DNA of 15,400 nt from SCGC-AG-212-J23 sp036406675 (GTDB lineage Bacteria > Pseudomonadota > Gammaproteobacteria > Burkholderiales > SG8-39), in assembly GCA_036406675.1 (NCBI GenBank), contig DASXAO010000135.1, positions 1 to 15,400 of the forward strand. The letters run 5' to 3'. Both the position numbers and the translations under genes were made by a program. Under the pieces are notes generated by a model, which had not been told where the DNA came from, made no database searches, and saw only the letters and a list, made by a program, of their open reading frames with translations. Positions 1 through 7,093 of the stretch are shown piece after piece (position 1 is the first letter of the stretch; each line of letters opens with the position of its first letter).

Positions 1-1378
<1,378 letters not shown>

Positions 1379-1468
1379 CAAAAGGGCGTGGCGGCGAAAC
1401 ACCGCCCGAACCCGCAAAAACCGTTGATTTTATCCGGAAACCCGGACCGTCACTCGGCCAAAGCCGGA
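1379..1468 (-). promoter_or_regulatory. M23 gene-secA intergenic region with possible secA promoter and small hairpins
   Basis: This is the only space before secA. On the minus strand there is a possible -10 TAAAAT (1432-1427) with a weak -35 GTGACG (1453-1448) and a short 15-bp spacer. The same place holds a 5-bp stem TCCGG/CCGGA with a 4-nt loop (1446-1433) directly before TAAAAT. That could instead be a weak terminator for the M23 gene. A second GC stem, GGCGG/CCGCC with a 7-nt loop (1406-1390), lies 11 bp upstream of the secA ATG and may influence its translation. All of this is read by eye and is tentative. Confidence 0.3.
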
Positions 1469-2413
1469 CTACTGCTTGGCTCGTGCTTGCGCCGACGCTG
1501 AGTTCGACACCAGGAACTTGGACGGGTTCTGCGCCGAGCCGCGATAGCGCACCTCGAAATGCAGGTGCGGGCCGGTCGAGCGGCCGGTGGAGCCCACTTC
1601 GCCGATCTTGTGGCCGCGCTGGACGACGTCGCCTTCCTTCACGAACAGCTTCGACTGGTGGGCGTAGCGCGTCACCAGGTCGTTGCCATGGTCGATATCG
1701 ACCATGTAGCCGTATTGCGGGTGGAAGCCCGCGAACACCACCACGCCGGCGGCCGCCGCGGAAACCGGTGCGCCCGCCTCGGCAAGAAAGTCGATGCCCT
1801 CGTGCATGGCCCATTGCCCGGTGAACGGATCGACCCGCCGACCGAAGGTCGAGGCGTTGTAGGGCGCCTTCACCGGCATCATCGTGGGCAGCATCCGCTT
1901 CTTCACCGCCTGCTCGAAGAGCTGCGCCTCGAGCACGCCCAGCATGTCGGCGCGCGTCTCGACATTGCGCGAGAGCACGGAGAGCTTGTCGCTGAATTCG
2001 GCGAGCGAGAGGTTTTGGGGCGGCATCAGCGTCGGCGCCGCGCCGCCCAGGCCCGGCGCCTCGGAAAAGCGGAATTCCTGCGGGCGGAAGCCGGCGAGCG
2101 ACGACAGGCGCTCGCCCAGCGCGTCGAGCCGCGTGAGCTGCGCCTGCATCTCGCCCAGCTTGACGGCCATCGCGTTGAGGTTTTGCTGGACGAACGTCCG
2201 GTCGCGTTGGGCTTCGGACTCGCTTGCCGCGAGGACCAGCTGCTGCAGGCCGGGGATCCGGGCGTCGGCGTAGCGCAGGGTGAGCCAGTACAGACCCACG
2301 GTCGCAACGCAGACGGCCATCATCGCGGCAATGGCCGTTCCGACCAGGTGCCGTGACGACAGCGTGACCGACTTCGTTTTTGCCAGCCGGTCAGAGATCA
2401 GGATAATCTGCAC
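1469..2413 (-). CDS. Membrane-anchored M23 family (LytM-type) metallopeptidase
   Basis: This 314-residue protein has a short cytoplasmic N-terminus, one membrane segment at about residues 24-46, and a helical, probably coiled-coil stretch (~60-175). The C-terminus is an M23 endopeptidase domain (~180-300). The zinc motif is intact: H204 and D208 in HEGID, then HLH with H283 (catalytic) and H285 (zinc), plus H252 in RYAHQ. It should face the periplasm and cut peptidoglycan cross-links or regulate hydrolases; which of these cannot be told here. No LysM domain is seen. The start is GTG (2413-2411), supported by GGGAGG (2425-2420) six bases upstream and by the family-like beginning MQIILISDRLAK. 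It is divergent from dciA with 27 bp between the starts and lies upstream of secA in the same direction. No clear promoter was found; it may lie inside dciA. Confidence 0.93.
   Translation of the reverse strand: MQIILISDRLAKTKSVTLSSRHLVGTAIAAMMAVCVATVGLYWLTLRYADARIPGLQQLVLAASESEAQRDRTFVQQNLNAMAVKLGEMQAQLTRLDALGERLSSLAGFRPQEFRFSEAPGLGGAAPTLMPPQNLSLAEFSDKLSVLSRNVETRADMLGVLEAQLFEQAVKKRMLPTMMPVKAPYNASTFGRRVDPFTGQWAMHEGIDFLAEAGAPVSAAAAGVVVFAGFHPQYGYMVDIDHGNDLVTRYAHQSKLFVKEGDVVQRGHKIGEVGSTGRSTGPHLHFEVRYRGSAQNPSKFLVSNSASAQARAKQ
2380..2407 (+). promoter_or_regulatory. Candidate sigma-70-type promoter for dciA
   Basis: The plus strand shows TTGCCA (2380-2385, 5/6 match to TTGACA), a 16-bp spacer and GATAAT (2402-2407, 5/6 match to TATAAT). 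Transcription would start near 2414 and give a leader of about 27 nt before the GTG of dciA. The promoter lies inside the first codons of the opposing M23 gene, which is expected because the starts are only 27 bp apart. The match is good for a high-G+C sequence but was found by eye. Confidence 0.5.
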
Positions 2414-2419
2414 TTACTG

Positions 2420-2425
2420 CCTCCC
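2420..2425 (-). promoter_or_regulatory. Shine-Dalgarno GGGAGG deciding the GTG start of the M23 gene
   Basis: GGGAGG on the minus strand is separated by six bases from the GTG at 2413-2411. No in-frame ATG fits both this site and the expected cytoplasmic N-terminus before the membrane helix. Confidence 0.75.
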
Positions 2426-2440
2426 GCGTCTCTATCCCCC

Positions 2441-2896
2441 GTGCGCCTATCAAAACTCGACCGGATCCTCTCGGCCGAGCGCGAGCTGCAACCGCTCGTG
2501 TCGAAGGCGCGCGACCTTGGCGCGCTCTCGCAGCTGGTGCAGCGTTTTCTGTCTGCGGACCTGGCGAGCCAGGTCCGGGTGGTCAACTTGAGGGAGGGAG
2601 AAGTAGTGCTTTCTGCGGCTCATTCCGCGGCCGCGGCAAAGCTGCGGCTGCTGGCTCCTTCCCTGTGTCGCTTCTTGTCCAACCAGCGCTGGCAGGTTAG
2701 TTCAGCGGTAGTGAGGGTGCAACCAAACGCATCACGGAACAGCGCTGCCGCGTCGCAAAAAACAGCGCAGTTATCCACACCTACGATCGATACCTTACGG
2801 CAGCTTTACGAGGGGATGAGCCCCTCTCCGGCGCGCGACGCGCTCGGGCGGCTACTCGCGCGGCGGGGCCGCATCCAGCGTGAAAAAGTTCCTTAA
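2441..2896 (+). CDS. dciA: DciA-type replicative helicase loader (DUF721)
   Basis: This 151-residue protein has a DUF721 domain at about residues 10-95, with the typical LQPLVSKARDLGALSQLVQ helix, then a strand region and AAAAKLRLLAPSLCRFL. A polar linker and a basic C-terminal tail (LARRGRIQREK) follow. In most bacteria DciA is the ancestral factor that helps load the replicative helicase DnaB; E. coli uses phage-derived DnaC instead. It is the only plus-strand gene, divergent from the M23 gene (27 bp) and convergent with lpxC (6 bp between stops). The GTG start has no Shine-Dalgarno, but upstream in-frame codons offer no better start and a candidate promoter fits it. The 3' half (about 2695-2815) is less G+C-rich than its surroundings and contains a rare TTA codon within a perfect DnaA box. 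Function is inferred from the family; the start is moderately sure. Confidence 0.87.
   Translation: MRLSKLDRILSAERELQPLVSKARDLGALSQLVQRFLSADLASQVRVVNLREGEVVLSAAHSAAAAKLRLLAPSLCRFLSNQRWQVSSAVVRVQPNASRNSAAASQKTAQLSTPTIDTLRQLYEGMSPSPARDALGRLLARRGRIQREKVP
2771..2779 (+). promoter_or_regulatory. Perfect DnaA box TTATCCACA inside dciA
   Basis: TTATCCACA matches the consensus high-affinity DnaA box base for base. It covers the Leu-Ser-Thr codons TTA TCC ACA of dciA. No second consensus box was noticed within 200 bp, so it is not an origin. It may be a DnaA-binding regulatory or titration site, or chance. Confidence 0.4.
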
Positions 2897-2902
2897 ATCC
2901 GG

Positions 2903-3817
2903 CTAGGCGTACTGGGCGGCGAGGCGCACTACGCCCGCCGGCGCTTCCTCCGGGCGCTCGAACACGACTTCCTCGAGCACGGTCGAATCGGCGAGCACGG
3001 CGCGCAACAGCTTGTTGTTCAGCGCATGCCCAGACTTGTGCGCGCTGTAGGCGGCGAGCAGCGGCTTGCCGATGAGGTAGAGGTCGCCGATGGCATCCAG
3101 CAGCTTGTGGCGGATGAACTCGTCGGCGAAGCGCAGCCCGTCGCTGTTGAGCACGCGATACTCGTCGAGCACCACTGCGTTGTCGAGGGCGCCACCCATG
3201 ATGAGGCCGGCGTCGCGCAGCTGCTCGACTTCGTGCATGAAGCCGAAGGTGCGCGCGCGCGCGATCTCCTTGAGGTACGAGGTCTCGGCGAAATCGACCG
3301 TCACCGCCTGCGTGGTGCGCTCGATCACCGGATGGCGGAATTCGATCGAAAAAGACAGCCGATACCCGTCGTAGGGCTCGAGGCGCGCCCACTTGTCGCC
3401 CTCCTCCACGTCGATGCGACGCCGGATGCGCAGGAACTTCTTGGGTGCCGGCTGCTCCTCGATGCCCGCCTGCTGCGCGAGCAGCACGTAGGGCGACGCA
3501 CTGCCGTCCATGATGGGCAGCTCGGCCGAGTCGAGCTCGACATAGGCGTTGTCTACGCCCAGGCCGCCGAACGCCGACATGAGGTGCTCGACGGTGTGGA
3601 TCTTCACCTCGCCCTGGACCAGCGTGGAAGCGAGGCGCGCTTCGCCGACGAGCTCGGCGCGCGCGGGGATGTCTACGGCCGGGTCGAGGTCGACGCGCCG
3701 GAACACGATGCCGGTGTCGGGAGCTGCGGGCCGCAGCGTGATGCGCACCTTGCGCCCGGTGTGCAGGCCGACGCCGGACGCGCTGATAAAGGACTTGAGG
3801 GTGCGTTGACGAAGCAT
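2903..3817 (-). CDS. lpxC: UDP-3-O-acyl-N-acetylglucosamine deacetylase LpxC
   Basis: LpxC is the zinc amidase that catalyses the committed step of lipid A synthesis in the cytosol. It removes acetate from UDP-3-O-(3-hydroxyacyl)-GlcNAc. The protein has 304 residues (E. coli 305). Visible active-site groups are E77-H78 in HTVEHLMSA, H237 and D241 in RHKLLDAIGD, and the catalytic histidine H264 in HKSGHALNN. The start is ATG at 3817-3815, giving MLRQRTLKSFISASGVGLHTG, the normal family N-terminus. There is no purine-rich Shine-Dalgarno. Instead GTGATC (3826-3821) lies 3 bases before the ATG, where an extended anti-Shine-Dalgarno pairing would fall. It is downstream of ftsZ across a 136-bp gap that may carry its own promoter, and converges on dciA with 6 bp between the stop codons. 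Confidence 0.98.
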   Translation of the reverse strand: MLRQRTLKSFISASGVGLHTGRKVRITLRPAAPDTGIVFRRVDLDPAVDIPARAELVGEARLASTLVQGEVKIHTVEHLMSAFGGLGVDNAYVELDSAELPIMDGSASPYVLLAQQAGIEEQPAPKKFLRIRRRIDVEEGDKWARLEPYDGYRLSFSIEFRHPVIERTTQAVTVDFAETSYLKEIARARTFGFMHEVEQLRDAGLIMGGALDNAVVLDEYRVLNSDGLRFADEFIRHKLLDAIGDLYLIGKPLLAAYSAHKSGHALNNKLLRAVLADSTVLEEVVFERPEEAPAGVVRLAAQYA

Positions 3818-3903
3818 TCAGATCACGGACGGATCACCACACGGGATCACCAAAAGGACGGATCACCAATGCTGCATTGCAATTCTAGCTCACAACACCA
3901 CTA
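3818..3903 (-). promoter_or_regulatory. lpxC upstream region with possible -10 element
   Basis: Between the ftsZ hairpin and lpxC the minus strand is relatively A+T-rich. TAGAAT (3887-3882) resembles a -10 hexamer, but no convincing -35 lies 16-18 bp upstream, where the hairpin sits. A 4-codon reading frame, ATG CAG CAT TGG TGA (3877-3863), overlaps the first repeat and lacks a ribosome binding site. Separate transcription of lpxC is plausible but not proven by sequence. Confidence 0.25.
3821..3868 (-). repeat. Triple GGTGATCC direct repeat in the lpxC leader
   Basis: Read on the minus strand, TGGTGATCC occurs three times (3868-3860, 3852-3844, 3839-3831), and GTGATC follows at 3826-3821. 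The first and third copies extend to 13 identical bases, TGGTGATCCGTCC. Copies start 16 and 13 bp apart. GGTGATCC is the reverse complement of GGATCACC, the segment next to the end of bacterial 16S rRNA. The repeats fill most of the lpxC 5' leader and may act in translation or as a protein-binding site. Confidence 0.75.
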
Positions 3904-3942
3904 CACGGCGGAACGCGCGGCAAGGTTGCGCGTTCCGCCGTG
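3904..3942 (-). terminator. Perfect 15-bp hairpin just downstream of ftsZ
   Basis: The arms CACGGCGGAACGCGC (3904-3918) and GCGCGTTCCGCCGTG (3928-3942) are exact reverse complements around a 9-nt loop. The stem starts 11 bases after the ftsZ stop codon. No T-run follows on the minus strand (next bases TAGTGGTG), so it is not a textbook intrinsic terminator. It could terminate weakly, block 3' exonucleases on the dcw mRNA, or bind a protein. Confidence 0.6.
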
Positions 3943-3953
3943 ATTCTGTCGAC

Positions 3954-5117
3954 CTAGTCAGCCTGCTTGCGCAGGAAGGCGGGGATGTCGTACTTGTCGA
4001 CGCCCGACTGCTGCAGCGCCTCGACCGTCGAAGCGCGGTTGCGCCGGATGACGGCGGGCGCGTCGAGCTGCTGGTAGTCCACCGGCCCCGGCAGGTTGTC
4101 GGTTCCGGTCTTCTGGGTCGTGACATTGTTCAGCACGAGCTGCGGCTTGGGCTGCTTCGCCGCCGCGGCCAGCCCGAGGCCGGTCGCCACTACGGTCACC
4201 CGCAGGCCGTCGGCGAGCGCGTCGTCGTACACGCCGCCGTAGATGATGGTGGCGTCCTCCGCGGCGAAGGTGCGCACGATGTTCATCACCTCCTTCGTCT
4301 CGCGCAGCTTCAGGCTCGCCTTCGAGGCGGTGATGTTCACGAGCACTCCGCGCGCGCCCGCGAGGTTCACGCCCTCGAGCAACGGACAGGCGATCGCCTG
4401 CTCCGCCGCGATGCGCGCGCGATCGATGCCGCTCGCCAGCGCCGAGCCCATCATTGCCATGCCCTGCTCGGACATGACGGTGCGCACGTCCTGGAAGTCC
4501 ACGTTGACCAGGCCCGGGTTGTTGATGATCTCCGCGATCCCGGCGACCGCGTTGTTGAGCACGTCGTCCGCAGCGCAGAACGCGTCTTCCTGGGTCACGT
4601 CCTCGCCCAGCACCTCCTCGAGCTTGTCGTTCAGGATGACGATGAGCGAGTCGACGTGGGGTCCGAGCTCCTCGATGCCGCGCTCGGCGATTTTCATGCG
4701 CTTGGAGCCCTCGAACGAAAACGGCTTGGTGACCACCGCCACGGTGAGAATTCCCAGGCTTCTCGCCACCTCGGCGATGACCGGCGCCGCGCCCGTGCCC
4801 GTGCCTCCGCCCATGCCGGCGGTGATGAACACCATGTGGGCGCCGGCCACGGCCTCCTCGATGCGGTCGCGGTCGGCAAGCGCCACCGCGCGCGCCTCCT
4901 CGGGCTTCGCCCCGGCGCCCAGGCCGCTCGAGCCGAGCTGGATCTGGTTGGCCGCCTTGTTGCGCGAGAGCACCTGCGCGTCGGTGTTGACCGCGATGAA
5001 CTCCACGCCCTGCACGCCTTGGTCGATCATGTGGTTCACGGCGTTGCCCCCCGCGCCGCCGACGCCGATCACCTTGATGATCGGCCCGCTCACTTCGCTG
5101 TCTACGATTTCAAACAT
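3954..5117 (-). CDS. ftsZ: Cell division protein FtsZ (tubulin-like GTPase)
   Basis: FtsZ polymerises with GTP into the cytoplasmic Z-ring that recruits the divisome. The protein is 387 residues long (E. coli 383). The tubulin signature GGGTGTG is at 103-109. The T7 loop NVDFQDVRTVM (205-215) carries the catalytic D207 and D210. A linker of about 55 residues leads to the C-terminal peptide DIPAFLRKQAD (377-387), which is the same as in E. coli and binds FtsA and ZipA-type partners. The start is ATG (5117-5115), giving MFEIVDSE, with AAGGAG eight bases upstream. It lies 31 bp after ftsA and is followed by a strong hairpin. This dedicated strong ribosome binding site fits the high FtsZ demand relative to FtsA and FtsQ. 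Confidence 0.99.
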   Translation of the reverse strand: MFEIVDSEVSGPIIKVIGVGGAGGNAVNHMIDQGVQGVEFIAVNTDAQVLSRNKAANQIQLGSSGLGAGAKPEEARAVALADRDRIEEAVAGAHMVFITAGMGGGTGTGAAPVIAEVARSLGILTVAVVTKPFSFEGSKRMKIAERGIEELGPHVDSLIVILNDKLEEVLGEDVTQEDAFCAADDVLNNAVAGIAEIINNPGLVNVDFQDVRTVMSEQGMAMMGSALASGIDRARIAAEQAIACPLLEGVNLAGARGVLVNITASKASLKLRETKEVMNIVRTFAAEDATIIYGGVYDDALADGLRVTVVATGLGLAAAAKQPKPQLVLNNVTTQKTGTDNLPGPVDYQQLDAPAVIRRNRASTVEALQQSGVDKYDIPAFLRKQAD

Positions 5118-5125
5118 GTTGTTGT

Positions 5126-5131
5126 CTCCTT
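5126..5131 (-). promoter_or_regulatory. Strong Shine-Dalgarno AAGGAG of ftsZ
   Basis: AAGGAG on the minus strand is eight bases from the ftsZ ATG, in the 31-bp ftsA-ftsZ spacer. It contrasts with the weak or coupled sites of the preceding genes, suggesting independent and stronger translation of ftsZ. Confidence 0.85.
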
Positions 5132-5148
5132 GCCTGTAAAAAGACCAT

Positions 5149-6378
5149 CTAGAAATTGCGCTGAAACCACTCTCTCATCCGCCCGAGCACGGCCTTGAAC
5201 GACCCGCTCTGGCGCGAAAGCTGTCCGTGCTGCACCTGGGACGCTCCTTCGAAAAGAAGCCCGACCGCGGTGGCGTAGCGCGGCGAGCGCACCACGTCGG
5301 CGAGCCCGCCCTGGTAGCGCGGCAACCCCAGGCGCACCGGCATGTGGAAAATCTCTTCGCCGAGCTCCACCATGCCGTGCATCGTCGAGGACCCGCCGGT
5401 GAGCACCACCCCGCTCGACAGGAGCTCCTCGAACCCGGACTCGCGCAGCACCTGCTGCACCAGGGAGAAAAGCTCCTCGGCGCGCGGCTCTATCACCTCG
5501 GCGAGGGTCTGGCGCGACATCGCGCGCGGCGAGCGCTCGCCGATGCCGGGCACCTCGATCAGGTCGCCGGCCTCGGCGAGCTGGCGCAGCGCCACGCCGT
5601 GGCGCGTCTTGATCGCCTCGGCGTCGGCCGTCGGCGTGCGCAGCGCCATGGCGATGTCGTTGGTGATCTGGTCGCCCGCGATCGGGATCACCGCCGTGTG
5701 GCGGATGGCGCCGTGGGTGAAGATGGCGATGTCGGTGGTGCCGCCGCCGACGTCGAGCAGGCACACGCCGAGGTCCTTCTCGTCCTCGGACAGCACCGCG
5801 CGCGACGAGGCGAGCGGCTGCAGGATGAGGTCGTTCACCTCCAGGCCGCAGCGGCGCACGCACTTCACGATGTTCTGCGCAGCCGACACCGCGCCCGTCA
5901 CGATGTGCACCTTGACCTCGAGGCGCACGCCGGACATGCCGATCGGCTCGCGCACGTCCTCCTGGCCGTCGATGATGAATTCCTGGCGCAGGACGTGCAG
6001 GATCTGCTGGTCGGTCGGAATGTTGACCGCGCGCGCGGTGTCGATCGCGCGCTCGACGTCGAGCGCGCTCACCTCGCGGTCCTTGATCGCGACCATGCCG
6101 GTGGAGTTGAAGCTGCGGATGTGGCTGCCGGCGATGCCGACGAACGCTGAGCTGATCTTGCAGTCGGCCATCAGCTCGGCTTCCTCCAGCGCGCGCTGGA
6201 TCGCCGCGACCGTGGCCTCGATGTTCACCACCACGCCCTTCTTCAGGCCCTTCGACTCGTGGCCGCCCATGCCGAGGATCTCGAGGGAGCCGTCGGCGCG
6301 CAGCTCCGCCACCAGGCACGCGACCTTGGAGGTCCCGATGTCCAGCGCCACGATGAGGTCCTTGTTGTCTCGCGCCAT
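5149..6378 (-). CDS. ftsA: Cell division protein FtsA (actin-like membrane tether)
   Basis: FtsA is an ATP-binding actin homologue that anchors FtsZ filaments to the inner membrane and signals to FtsW/FtsI through FtsN and FtsQ. It has 409 residues (E. coli 420). The phosphate-1 loop ALDIGTSKV is at 11-19, and the 1C domain typical of FtsA covers about 84-165. The phosphate-2 motif LLDVGGGTTDIAIF is at 207-220, and the adenosine motif VVLTGGSS at 324-331. The C-terminus, GRMREWFQRNF (399-409), is a short amphipathic helix, the expected membrane-targeting sequence. The start is ATG at 6378-6376, four bases after the ftsQ stop; the site upstream is a poor Shine-Dalgarno, so translation is probably coupled to ftsQ. 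The ftsQ-ftsA-ftsZ order is the conserved one. Confidence 0.99.
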   Translation of the reverse strand: MARDNKDLIVALDIGTSKVACLVAELRADGSLEILGMGGHESKGLKKGVVVNIEATVAAIQRALEEAELMADCKISSAFVGIAGSHIRSFNSTGMVAIKDREVSALDVERAIDTARAVNIPTDQQILHVLRQEFIIDGQEDVREPIGMSGVRLEVKVHIVTGAVSAAQNIVKCVRRCGLEVNDLILQPLASSRAVLSEDEKDLGVCLLDVGGGTTDIAIFTHGAIRHTAVIPIAGDQITNDIAMALRTPTADAEAIKTRHGVALRQLAEAGDLIEVPGIGERSPRAMSRQTLAEVIEPRAEELFSLVQQVLRESGFEELLSSGVVLTGGSSTMHGMVELGEEIFHMPVRLGLPRYQGGLADVVRSPRYATAVGLLFEGASQVQHGQLSRQSGSFKAVLGRMREWFQRNF

Positions 6379-6382
6379 GGGC

Positions 6383-7093
6383 CTAGCCGGAGAGCTCCGG
6401 CACCCGCAGCGCGAAGCCGTTGGGATAGCGCAGGTCCACGTATTCGTGCCTGCGCGCCATTCGGGCGAGGGTCGCCGGATAGGCCTCGACGAAGCGGGCG
6501 AGCCGCAGCTCGGCCCCGTCGGCGTCGCGGCCGAGCATGATCTGCAGGCCGCTGTCGAGCCTGAGCTGCCAGGCGCGGCGCTCCGAGAGCACCACGCGCT
6601 CGAGCTTCGCGCCGAGCGGCGCCACCGCTTCGGCGAAGCGCAGGTAGCGCTGCGTCATTTCGAGCTCGGTGCCGGCGGGAGCGAAGAACACCGGCAGGCG
6701 CGCGTCGGTCGCGCCGCTGAAGCGCTCGCCGAACGTGTTCACCAGTCCCTCGCTGCCCCAGCGCGCGAACGCGACGTGCTCTTCCAGGGTTACTTCCAGC
6801 CGGTCGGGCCAGACGCGGCGCACCGAGGCGCGGCGCACCCACGGCAAAGCCTCGAGGCCGGCGCGCACCTCGTCGGGGGACACGGCGAAGAAGTTTCCGC
6901 GGATGTGGCCGCGCACCGCCGCCTCGATCTCGGCGCGGGTGGTCCTGCCGAGCGGATGCGTGAGCTCGATCCCGGTCACGGGGAAGAAAGGCGAGCGCAG
7001 CAGCAGCTCGCCGGCGACGATCGCGAACATGAACACCGCGATACCGACCAGCGTCCCGGCCGCCAGGTTGAGCAGGCGCGGGTTATCCCACAC
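6383..7093 (-). CDS. ftsQ: Cell division protein FtsQ
   Basis: FtsQ is a bitopic inner-membrane divisome protein that bridges FtsA/FtsZ and the FtsB-FtsL/FtsW-FtsI complex. It has 236 residues, at the short end of the family (E. coli 276). It shows a short cytoplasmic tail, one membrane helix (~11-33), then a POTRA domain (~35-107, with FFPVTGIELT and LPWVRRASVRRVWPDRLEVTLEEH) and a periplasmic beta domain to the end. The start is GTG (7093-7091), giving MWDNPRLLNLAA, a pattern recalled from betaproteobacterial FtsQ; GGAG seven bases upstream supports it. The first 11 bp overlap the end of ddl in another frame. The GTG start and overlap would keep synthesis low, as is usual for FtsQ. Confidence 0.95.
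   Translation of the reverse strand: MWDNPRLLNLAAGTLVGIAVFMFAIVAGELLLRSPFFPVTGIELTHPLGRTTRAEIEAAVRGHIRGNFFAVSPDEVRAGLEALPWVRRASVRRVWPDRLEVTLEEHVAFARWGSEGLVNTFGERFSGATDARLPVFFAPAGTELEMTQRYLRFAEAVAPLGAKLERVVLSERRAWQLRLDSGLQIMLGRDADGAELRLARFVEAYPATLARMARRHEYVDLRYPNGFALRVPELSG

Noticed and set aside
2695..2715. tRNA-like D-arm string (GGTTAGTTCAGCGGTAGTGAG)
   Set aside because: No acceptor stem, anticodon arm or T-arm (GGTTCGAATCC-like) follows at the right distances, and the segment is in frame in dciA.
5112..5148. Twelve-codon reading frame between ftsA and ftsZ (ATG directly after the ftsA stop, ending at the ftsZ start)
   Set aside because: It has no ribosome binding site and contains the ftsZ Shine-Dalgarno; most simply it is spacer.
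6387..6400. Inverted repeat CCGGAG/CTCCGG at the ftsQ-ftsA junction
   Set aside because: The loop is only 2 nt, the arms are short and lie in ftsQ codons; such matches are common in this composition.
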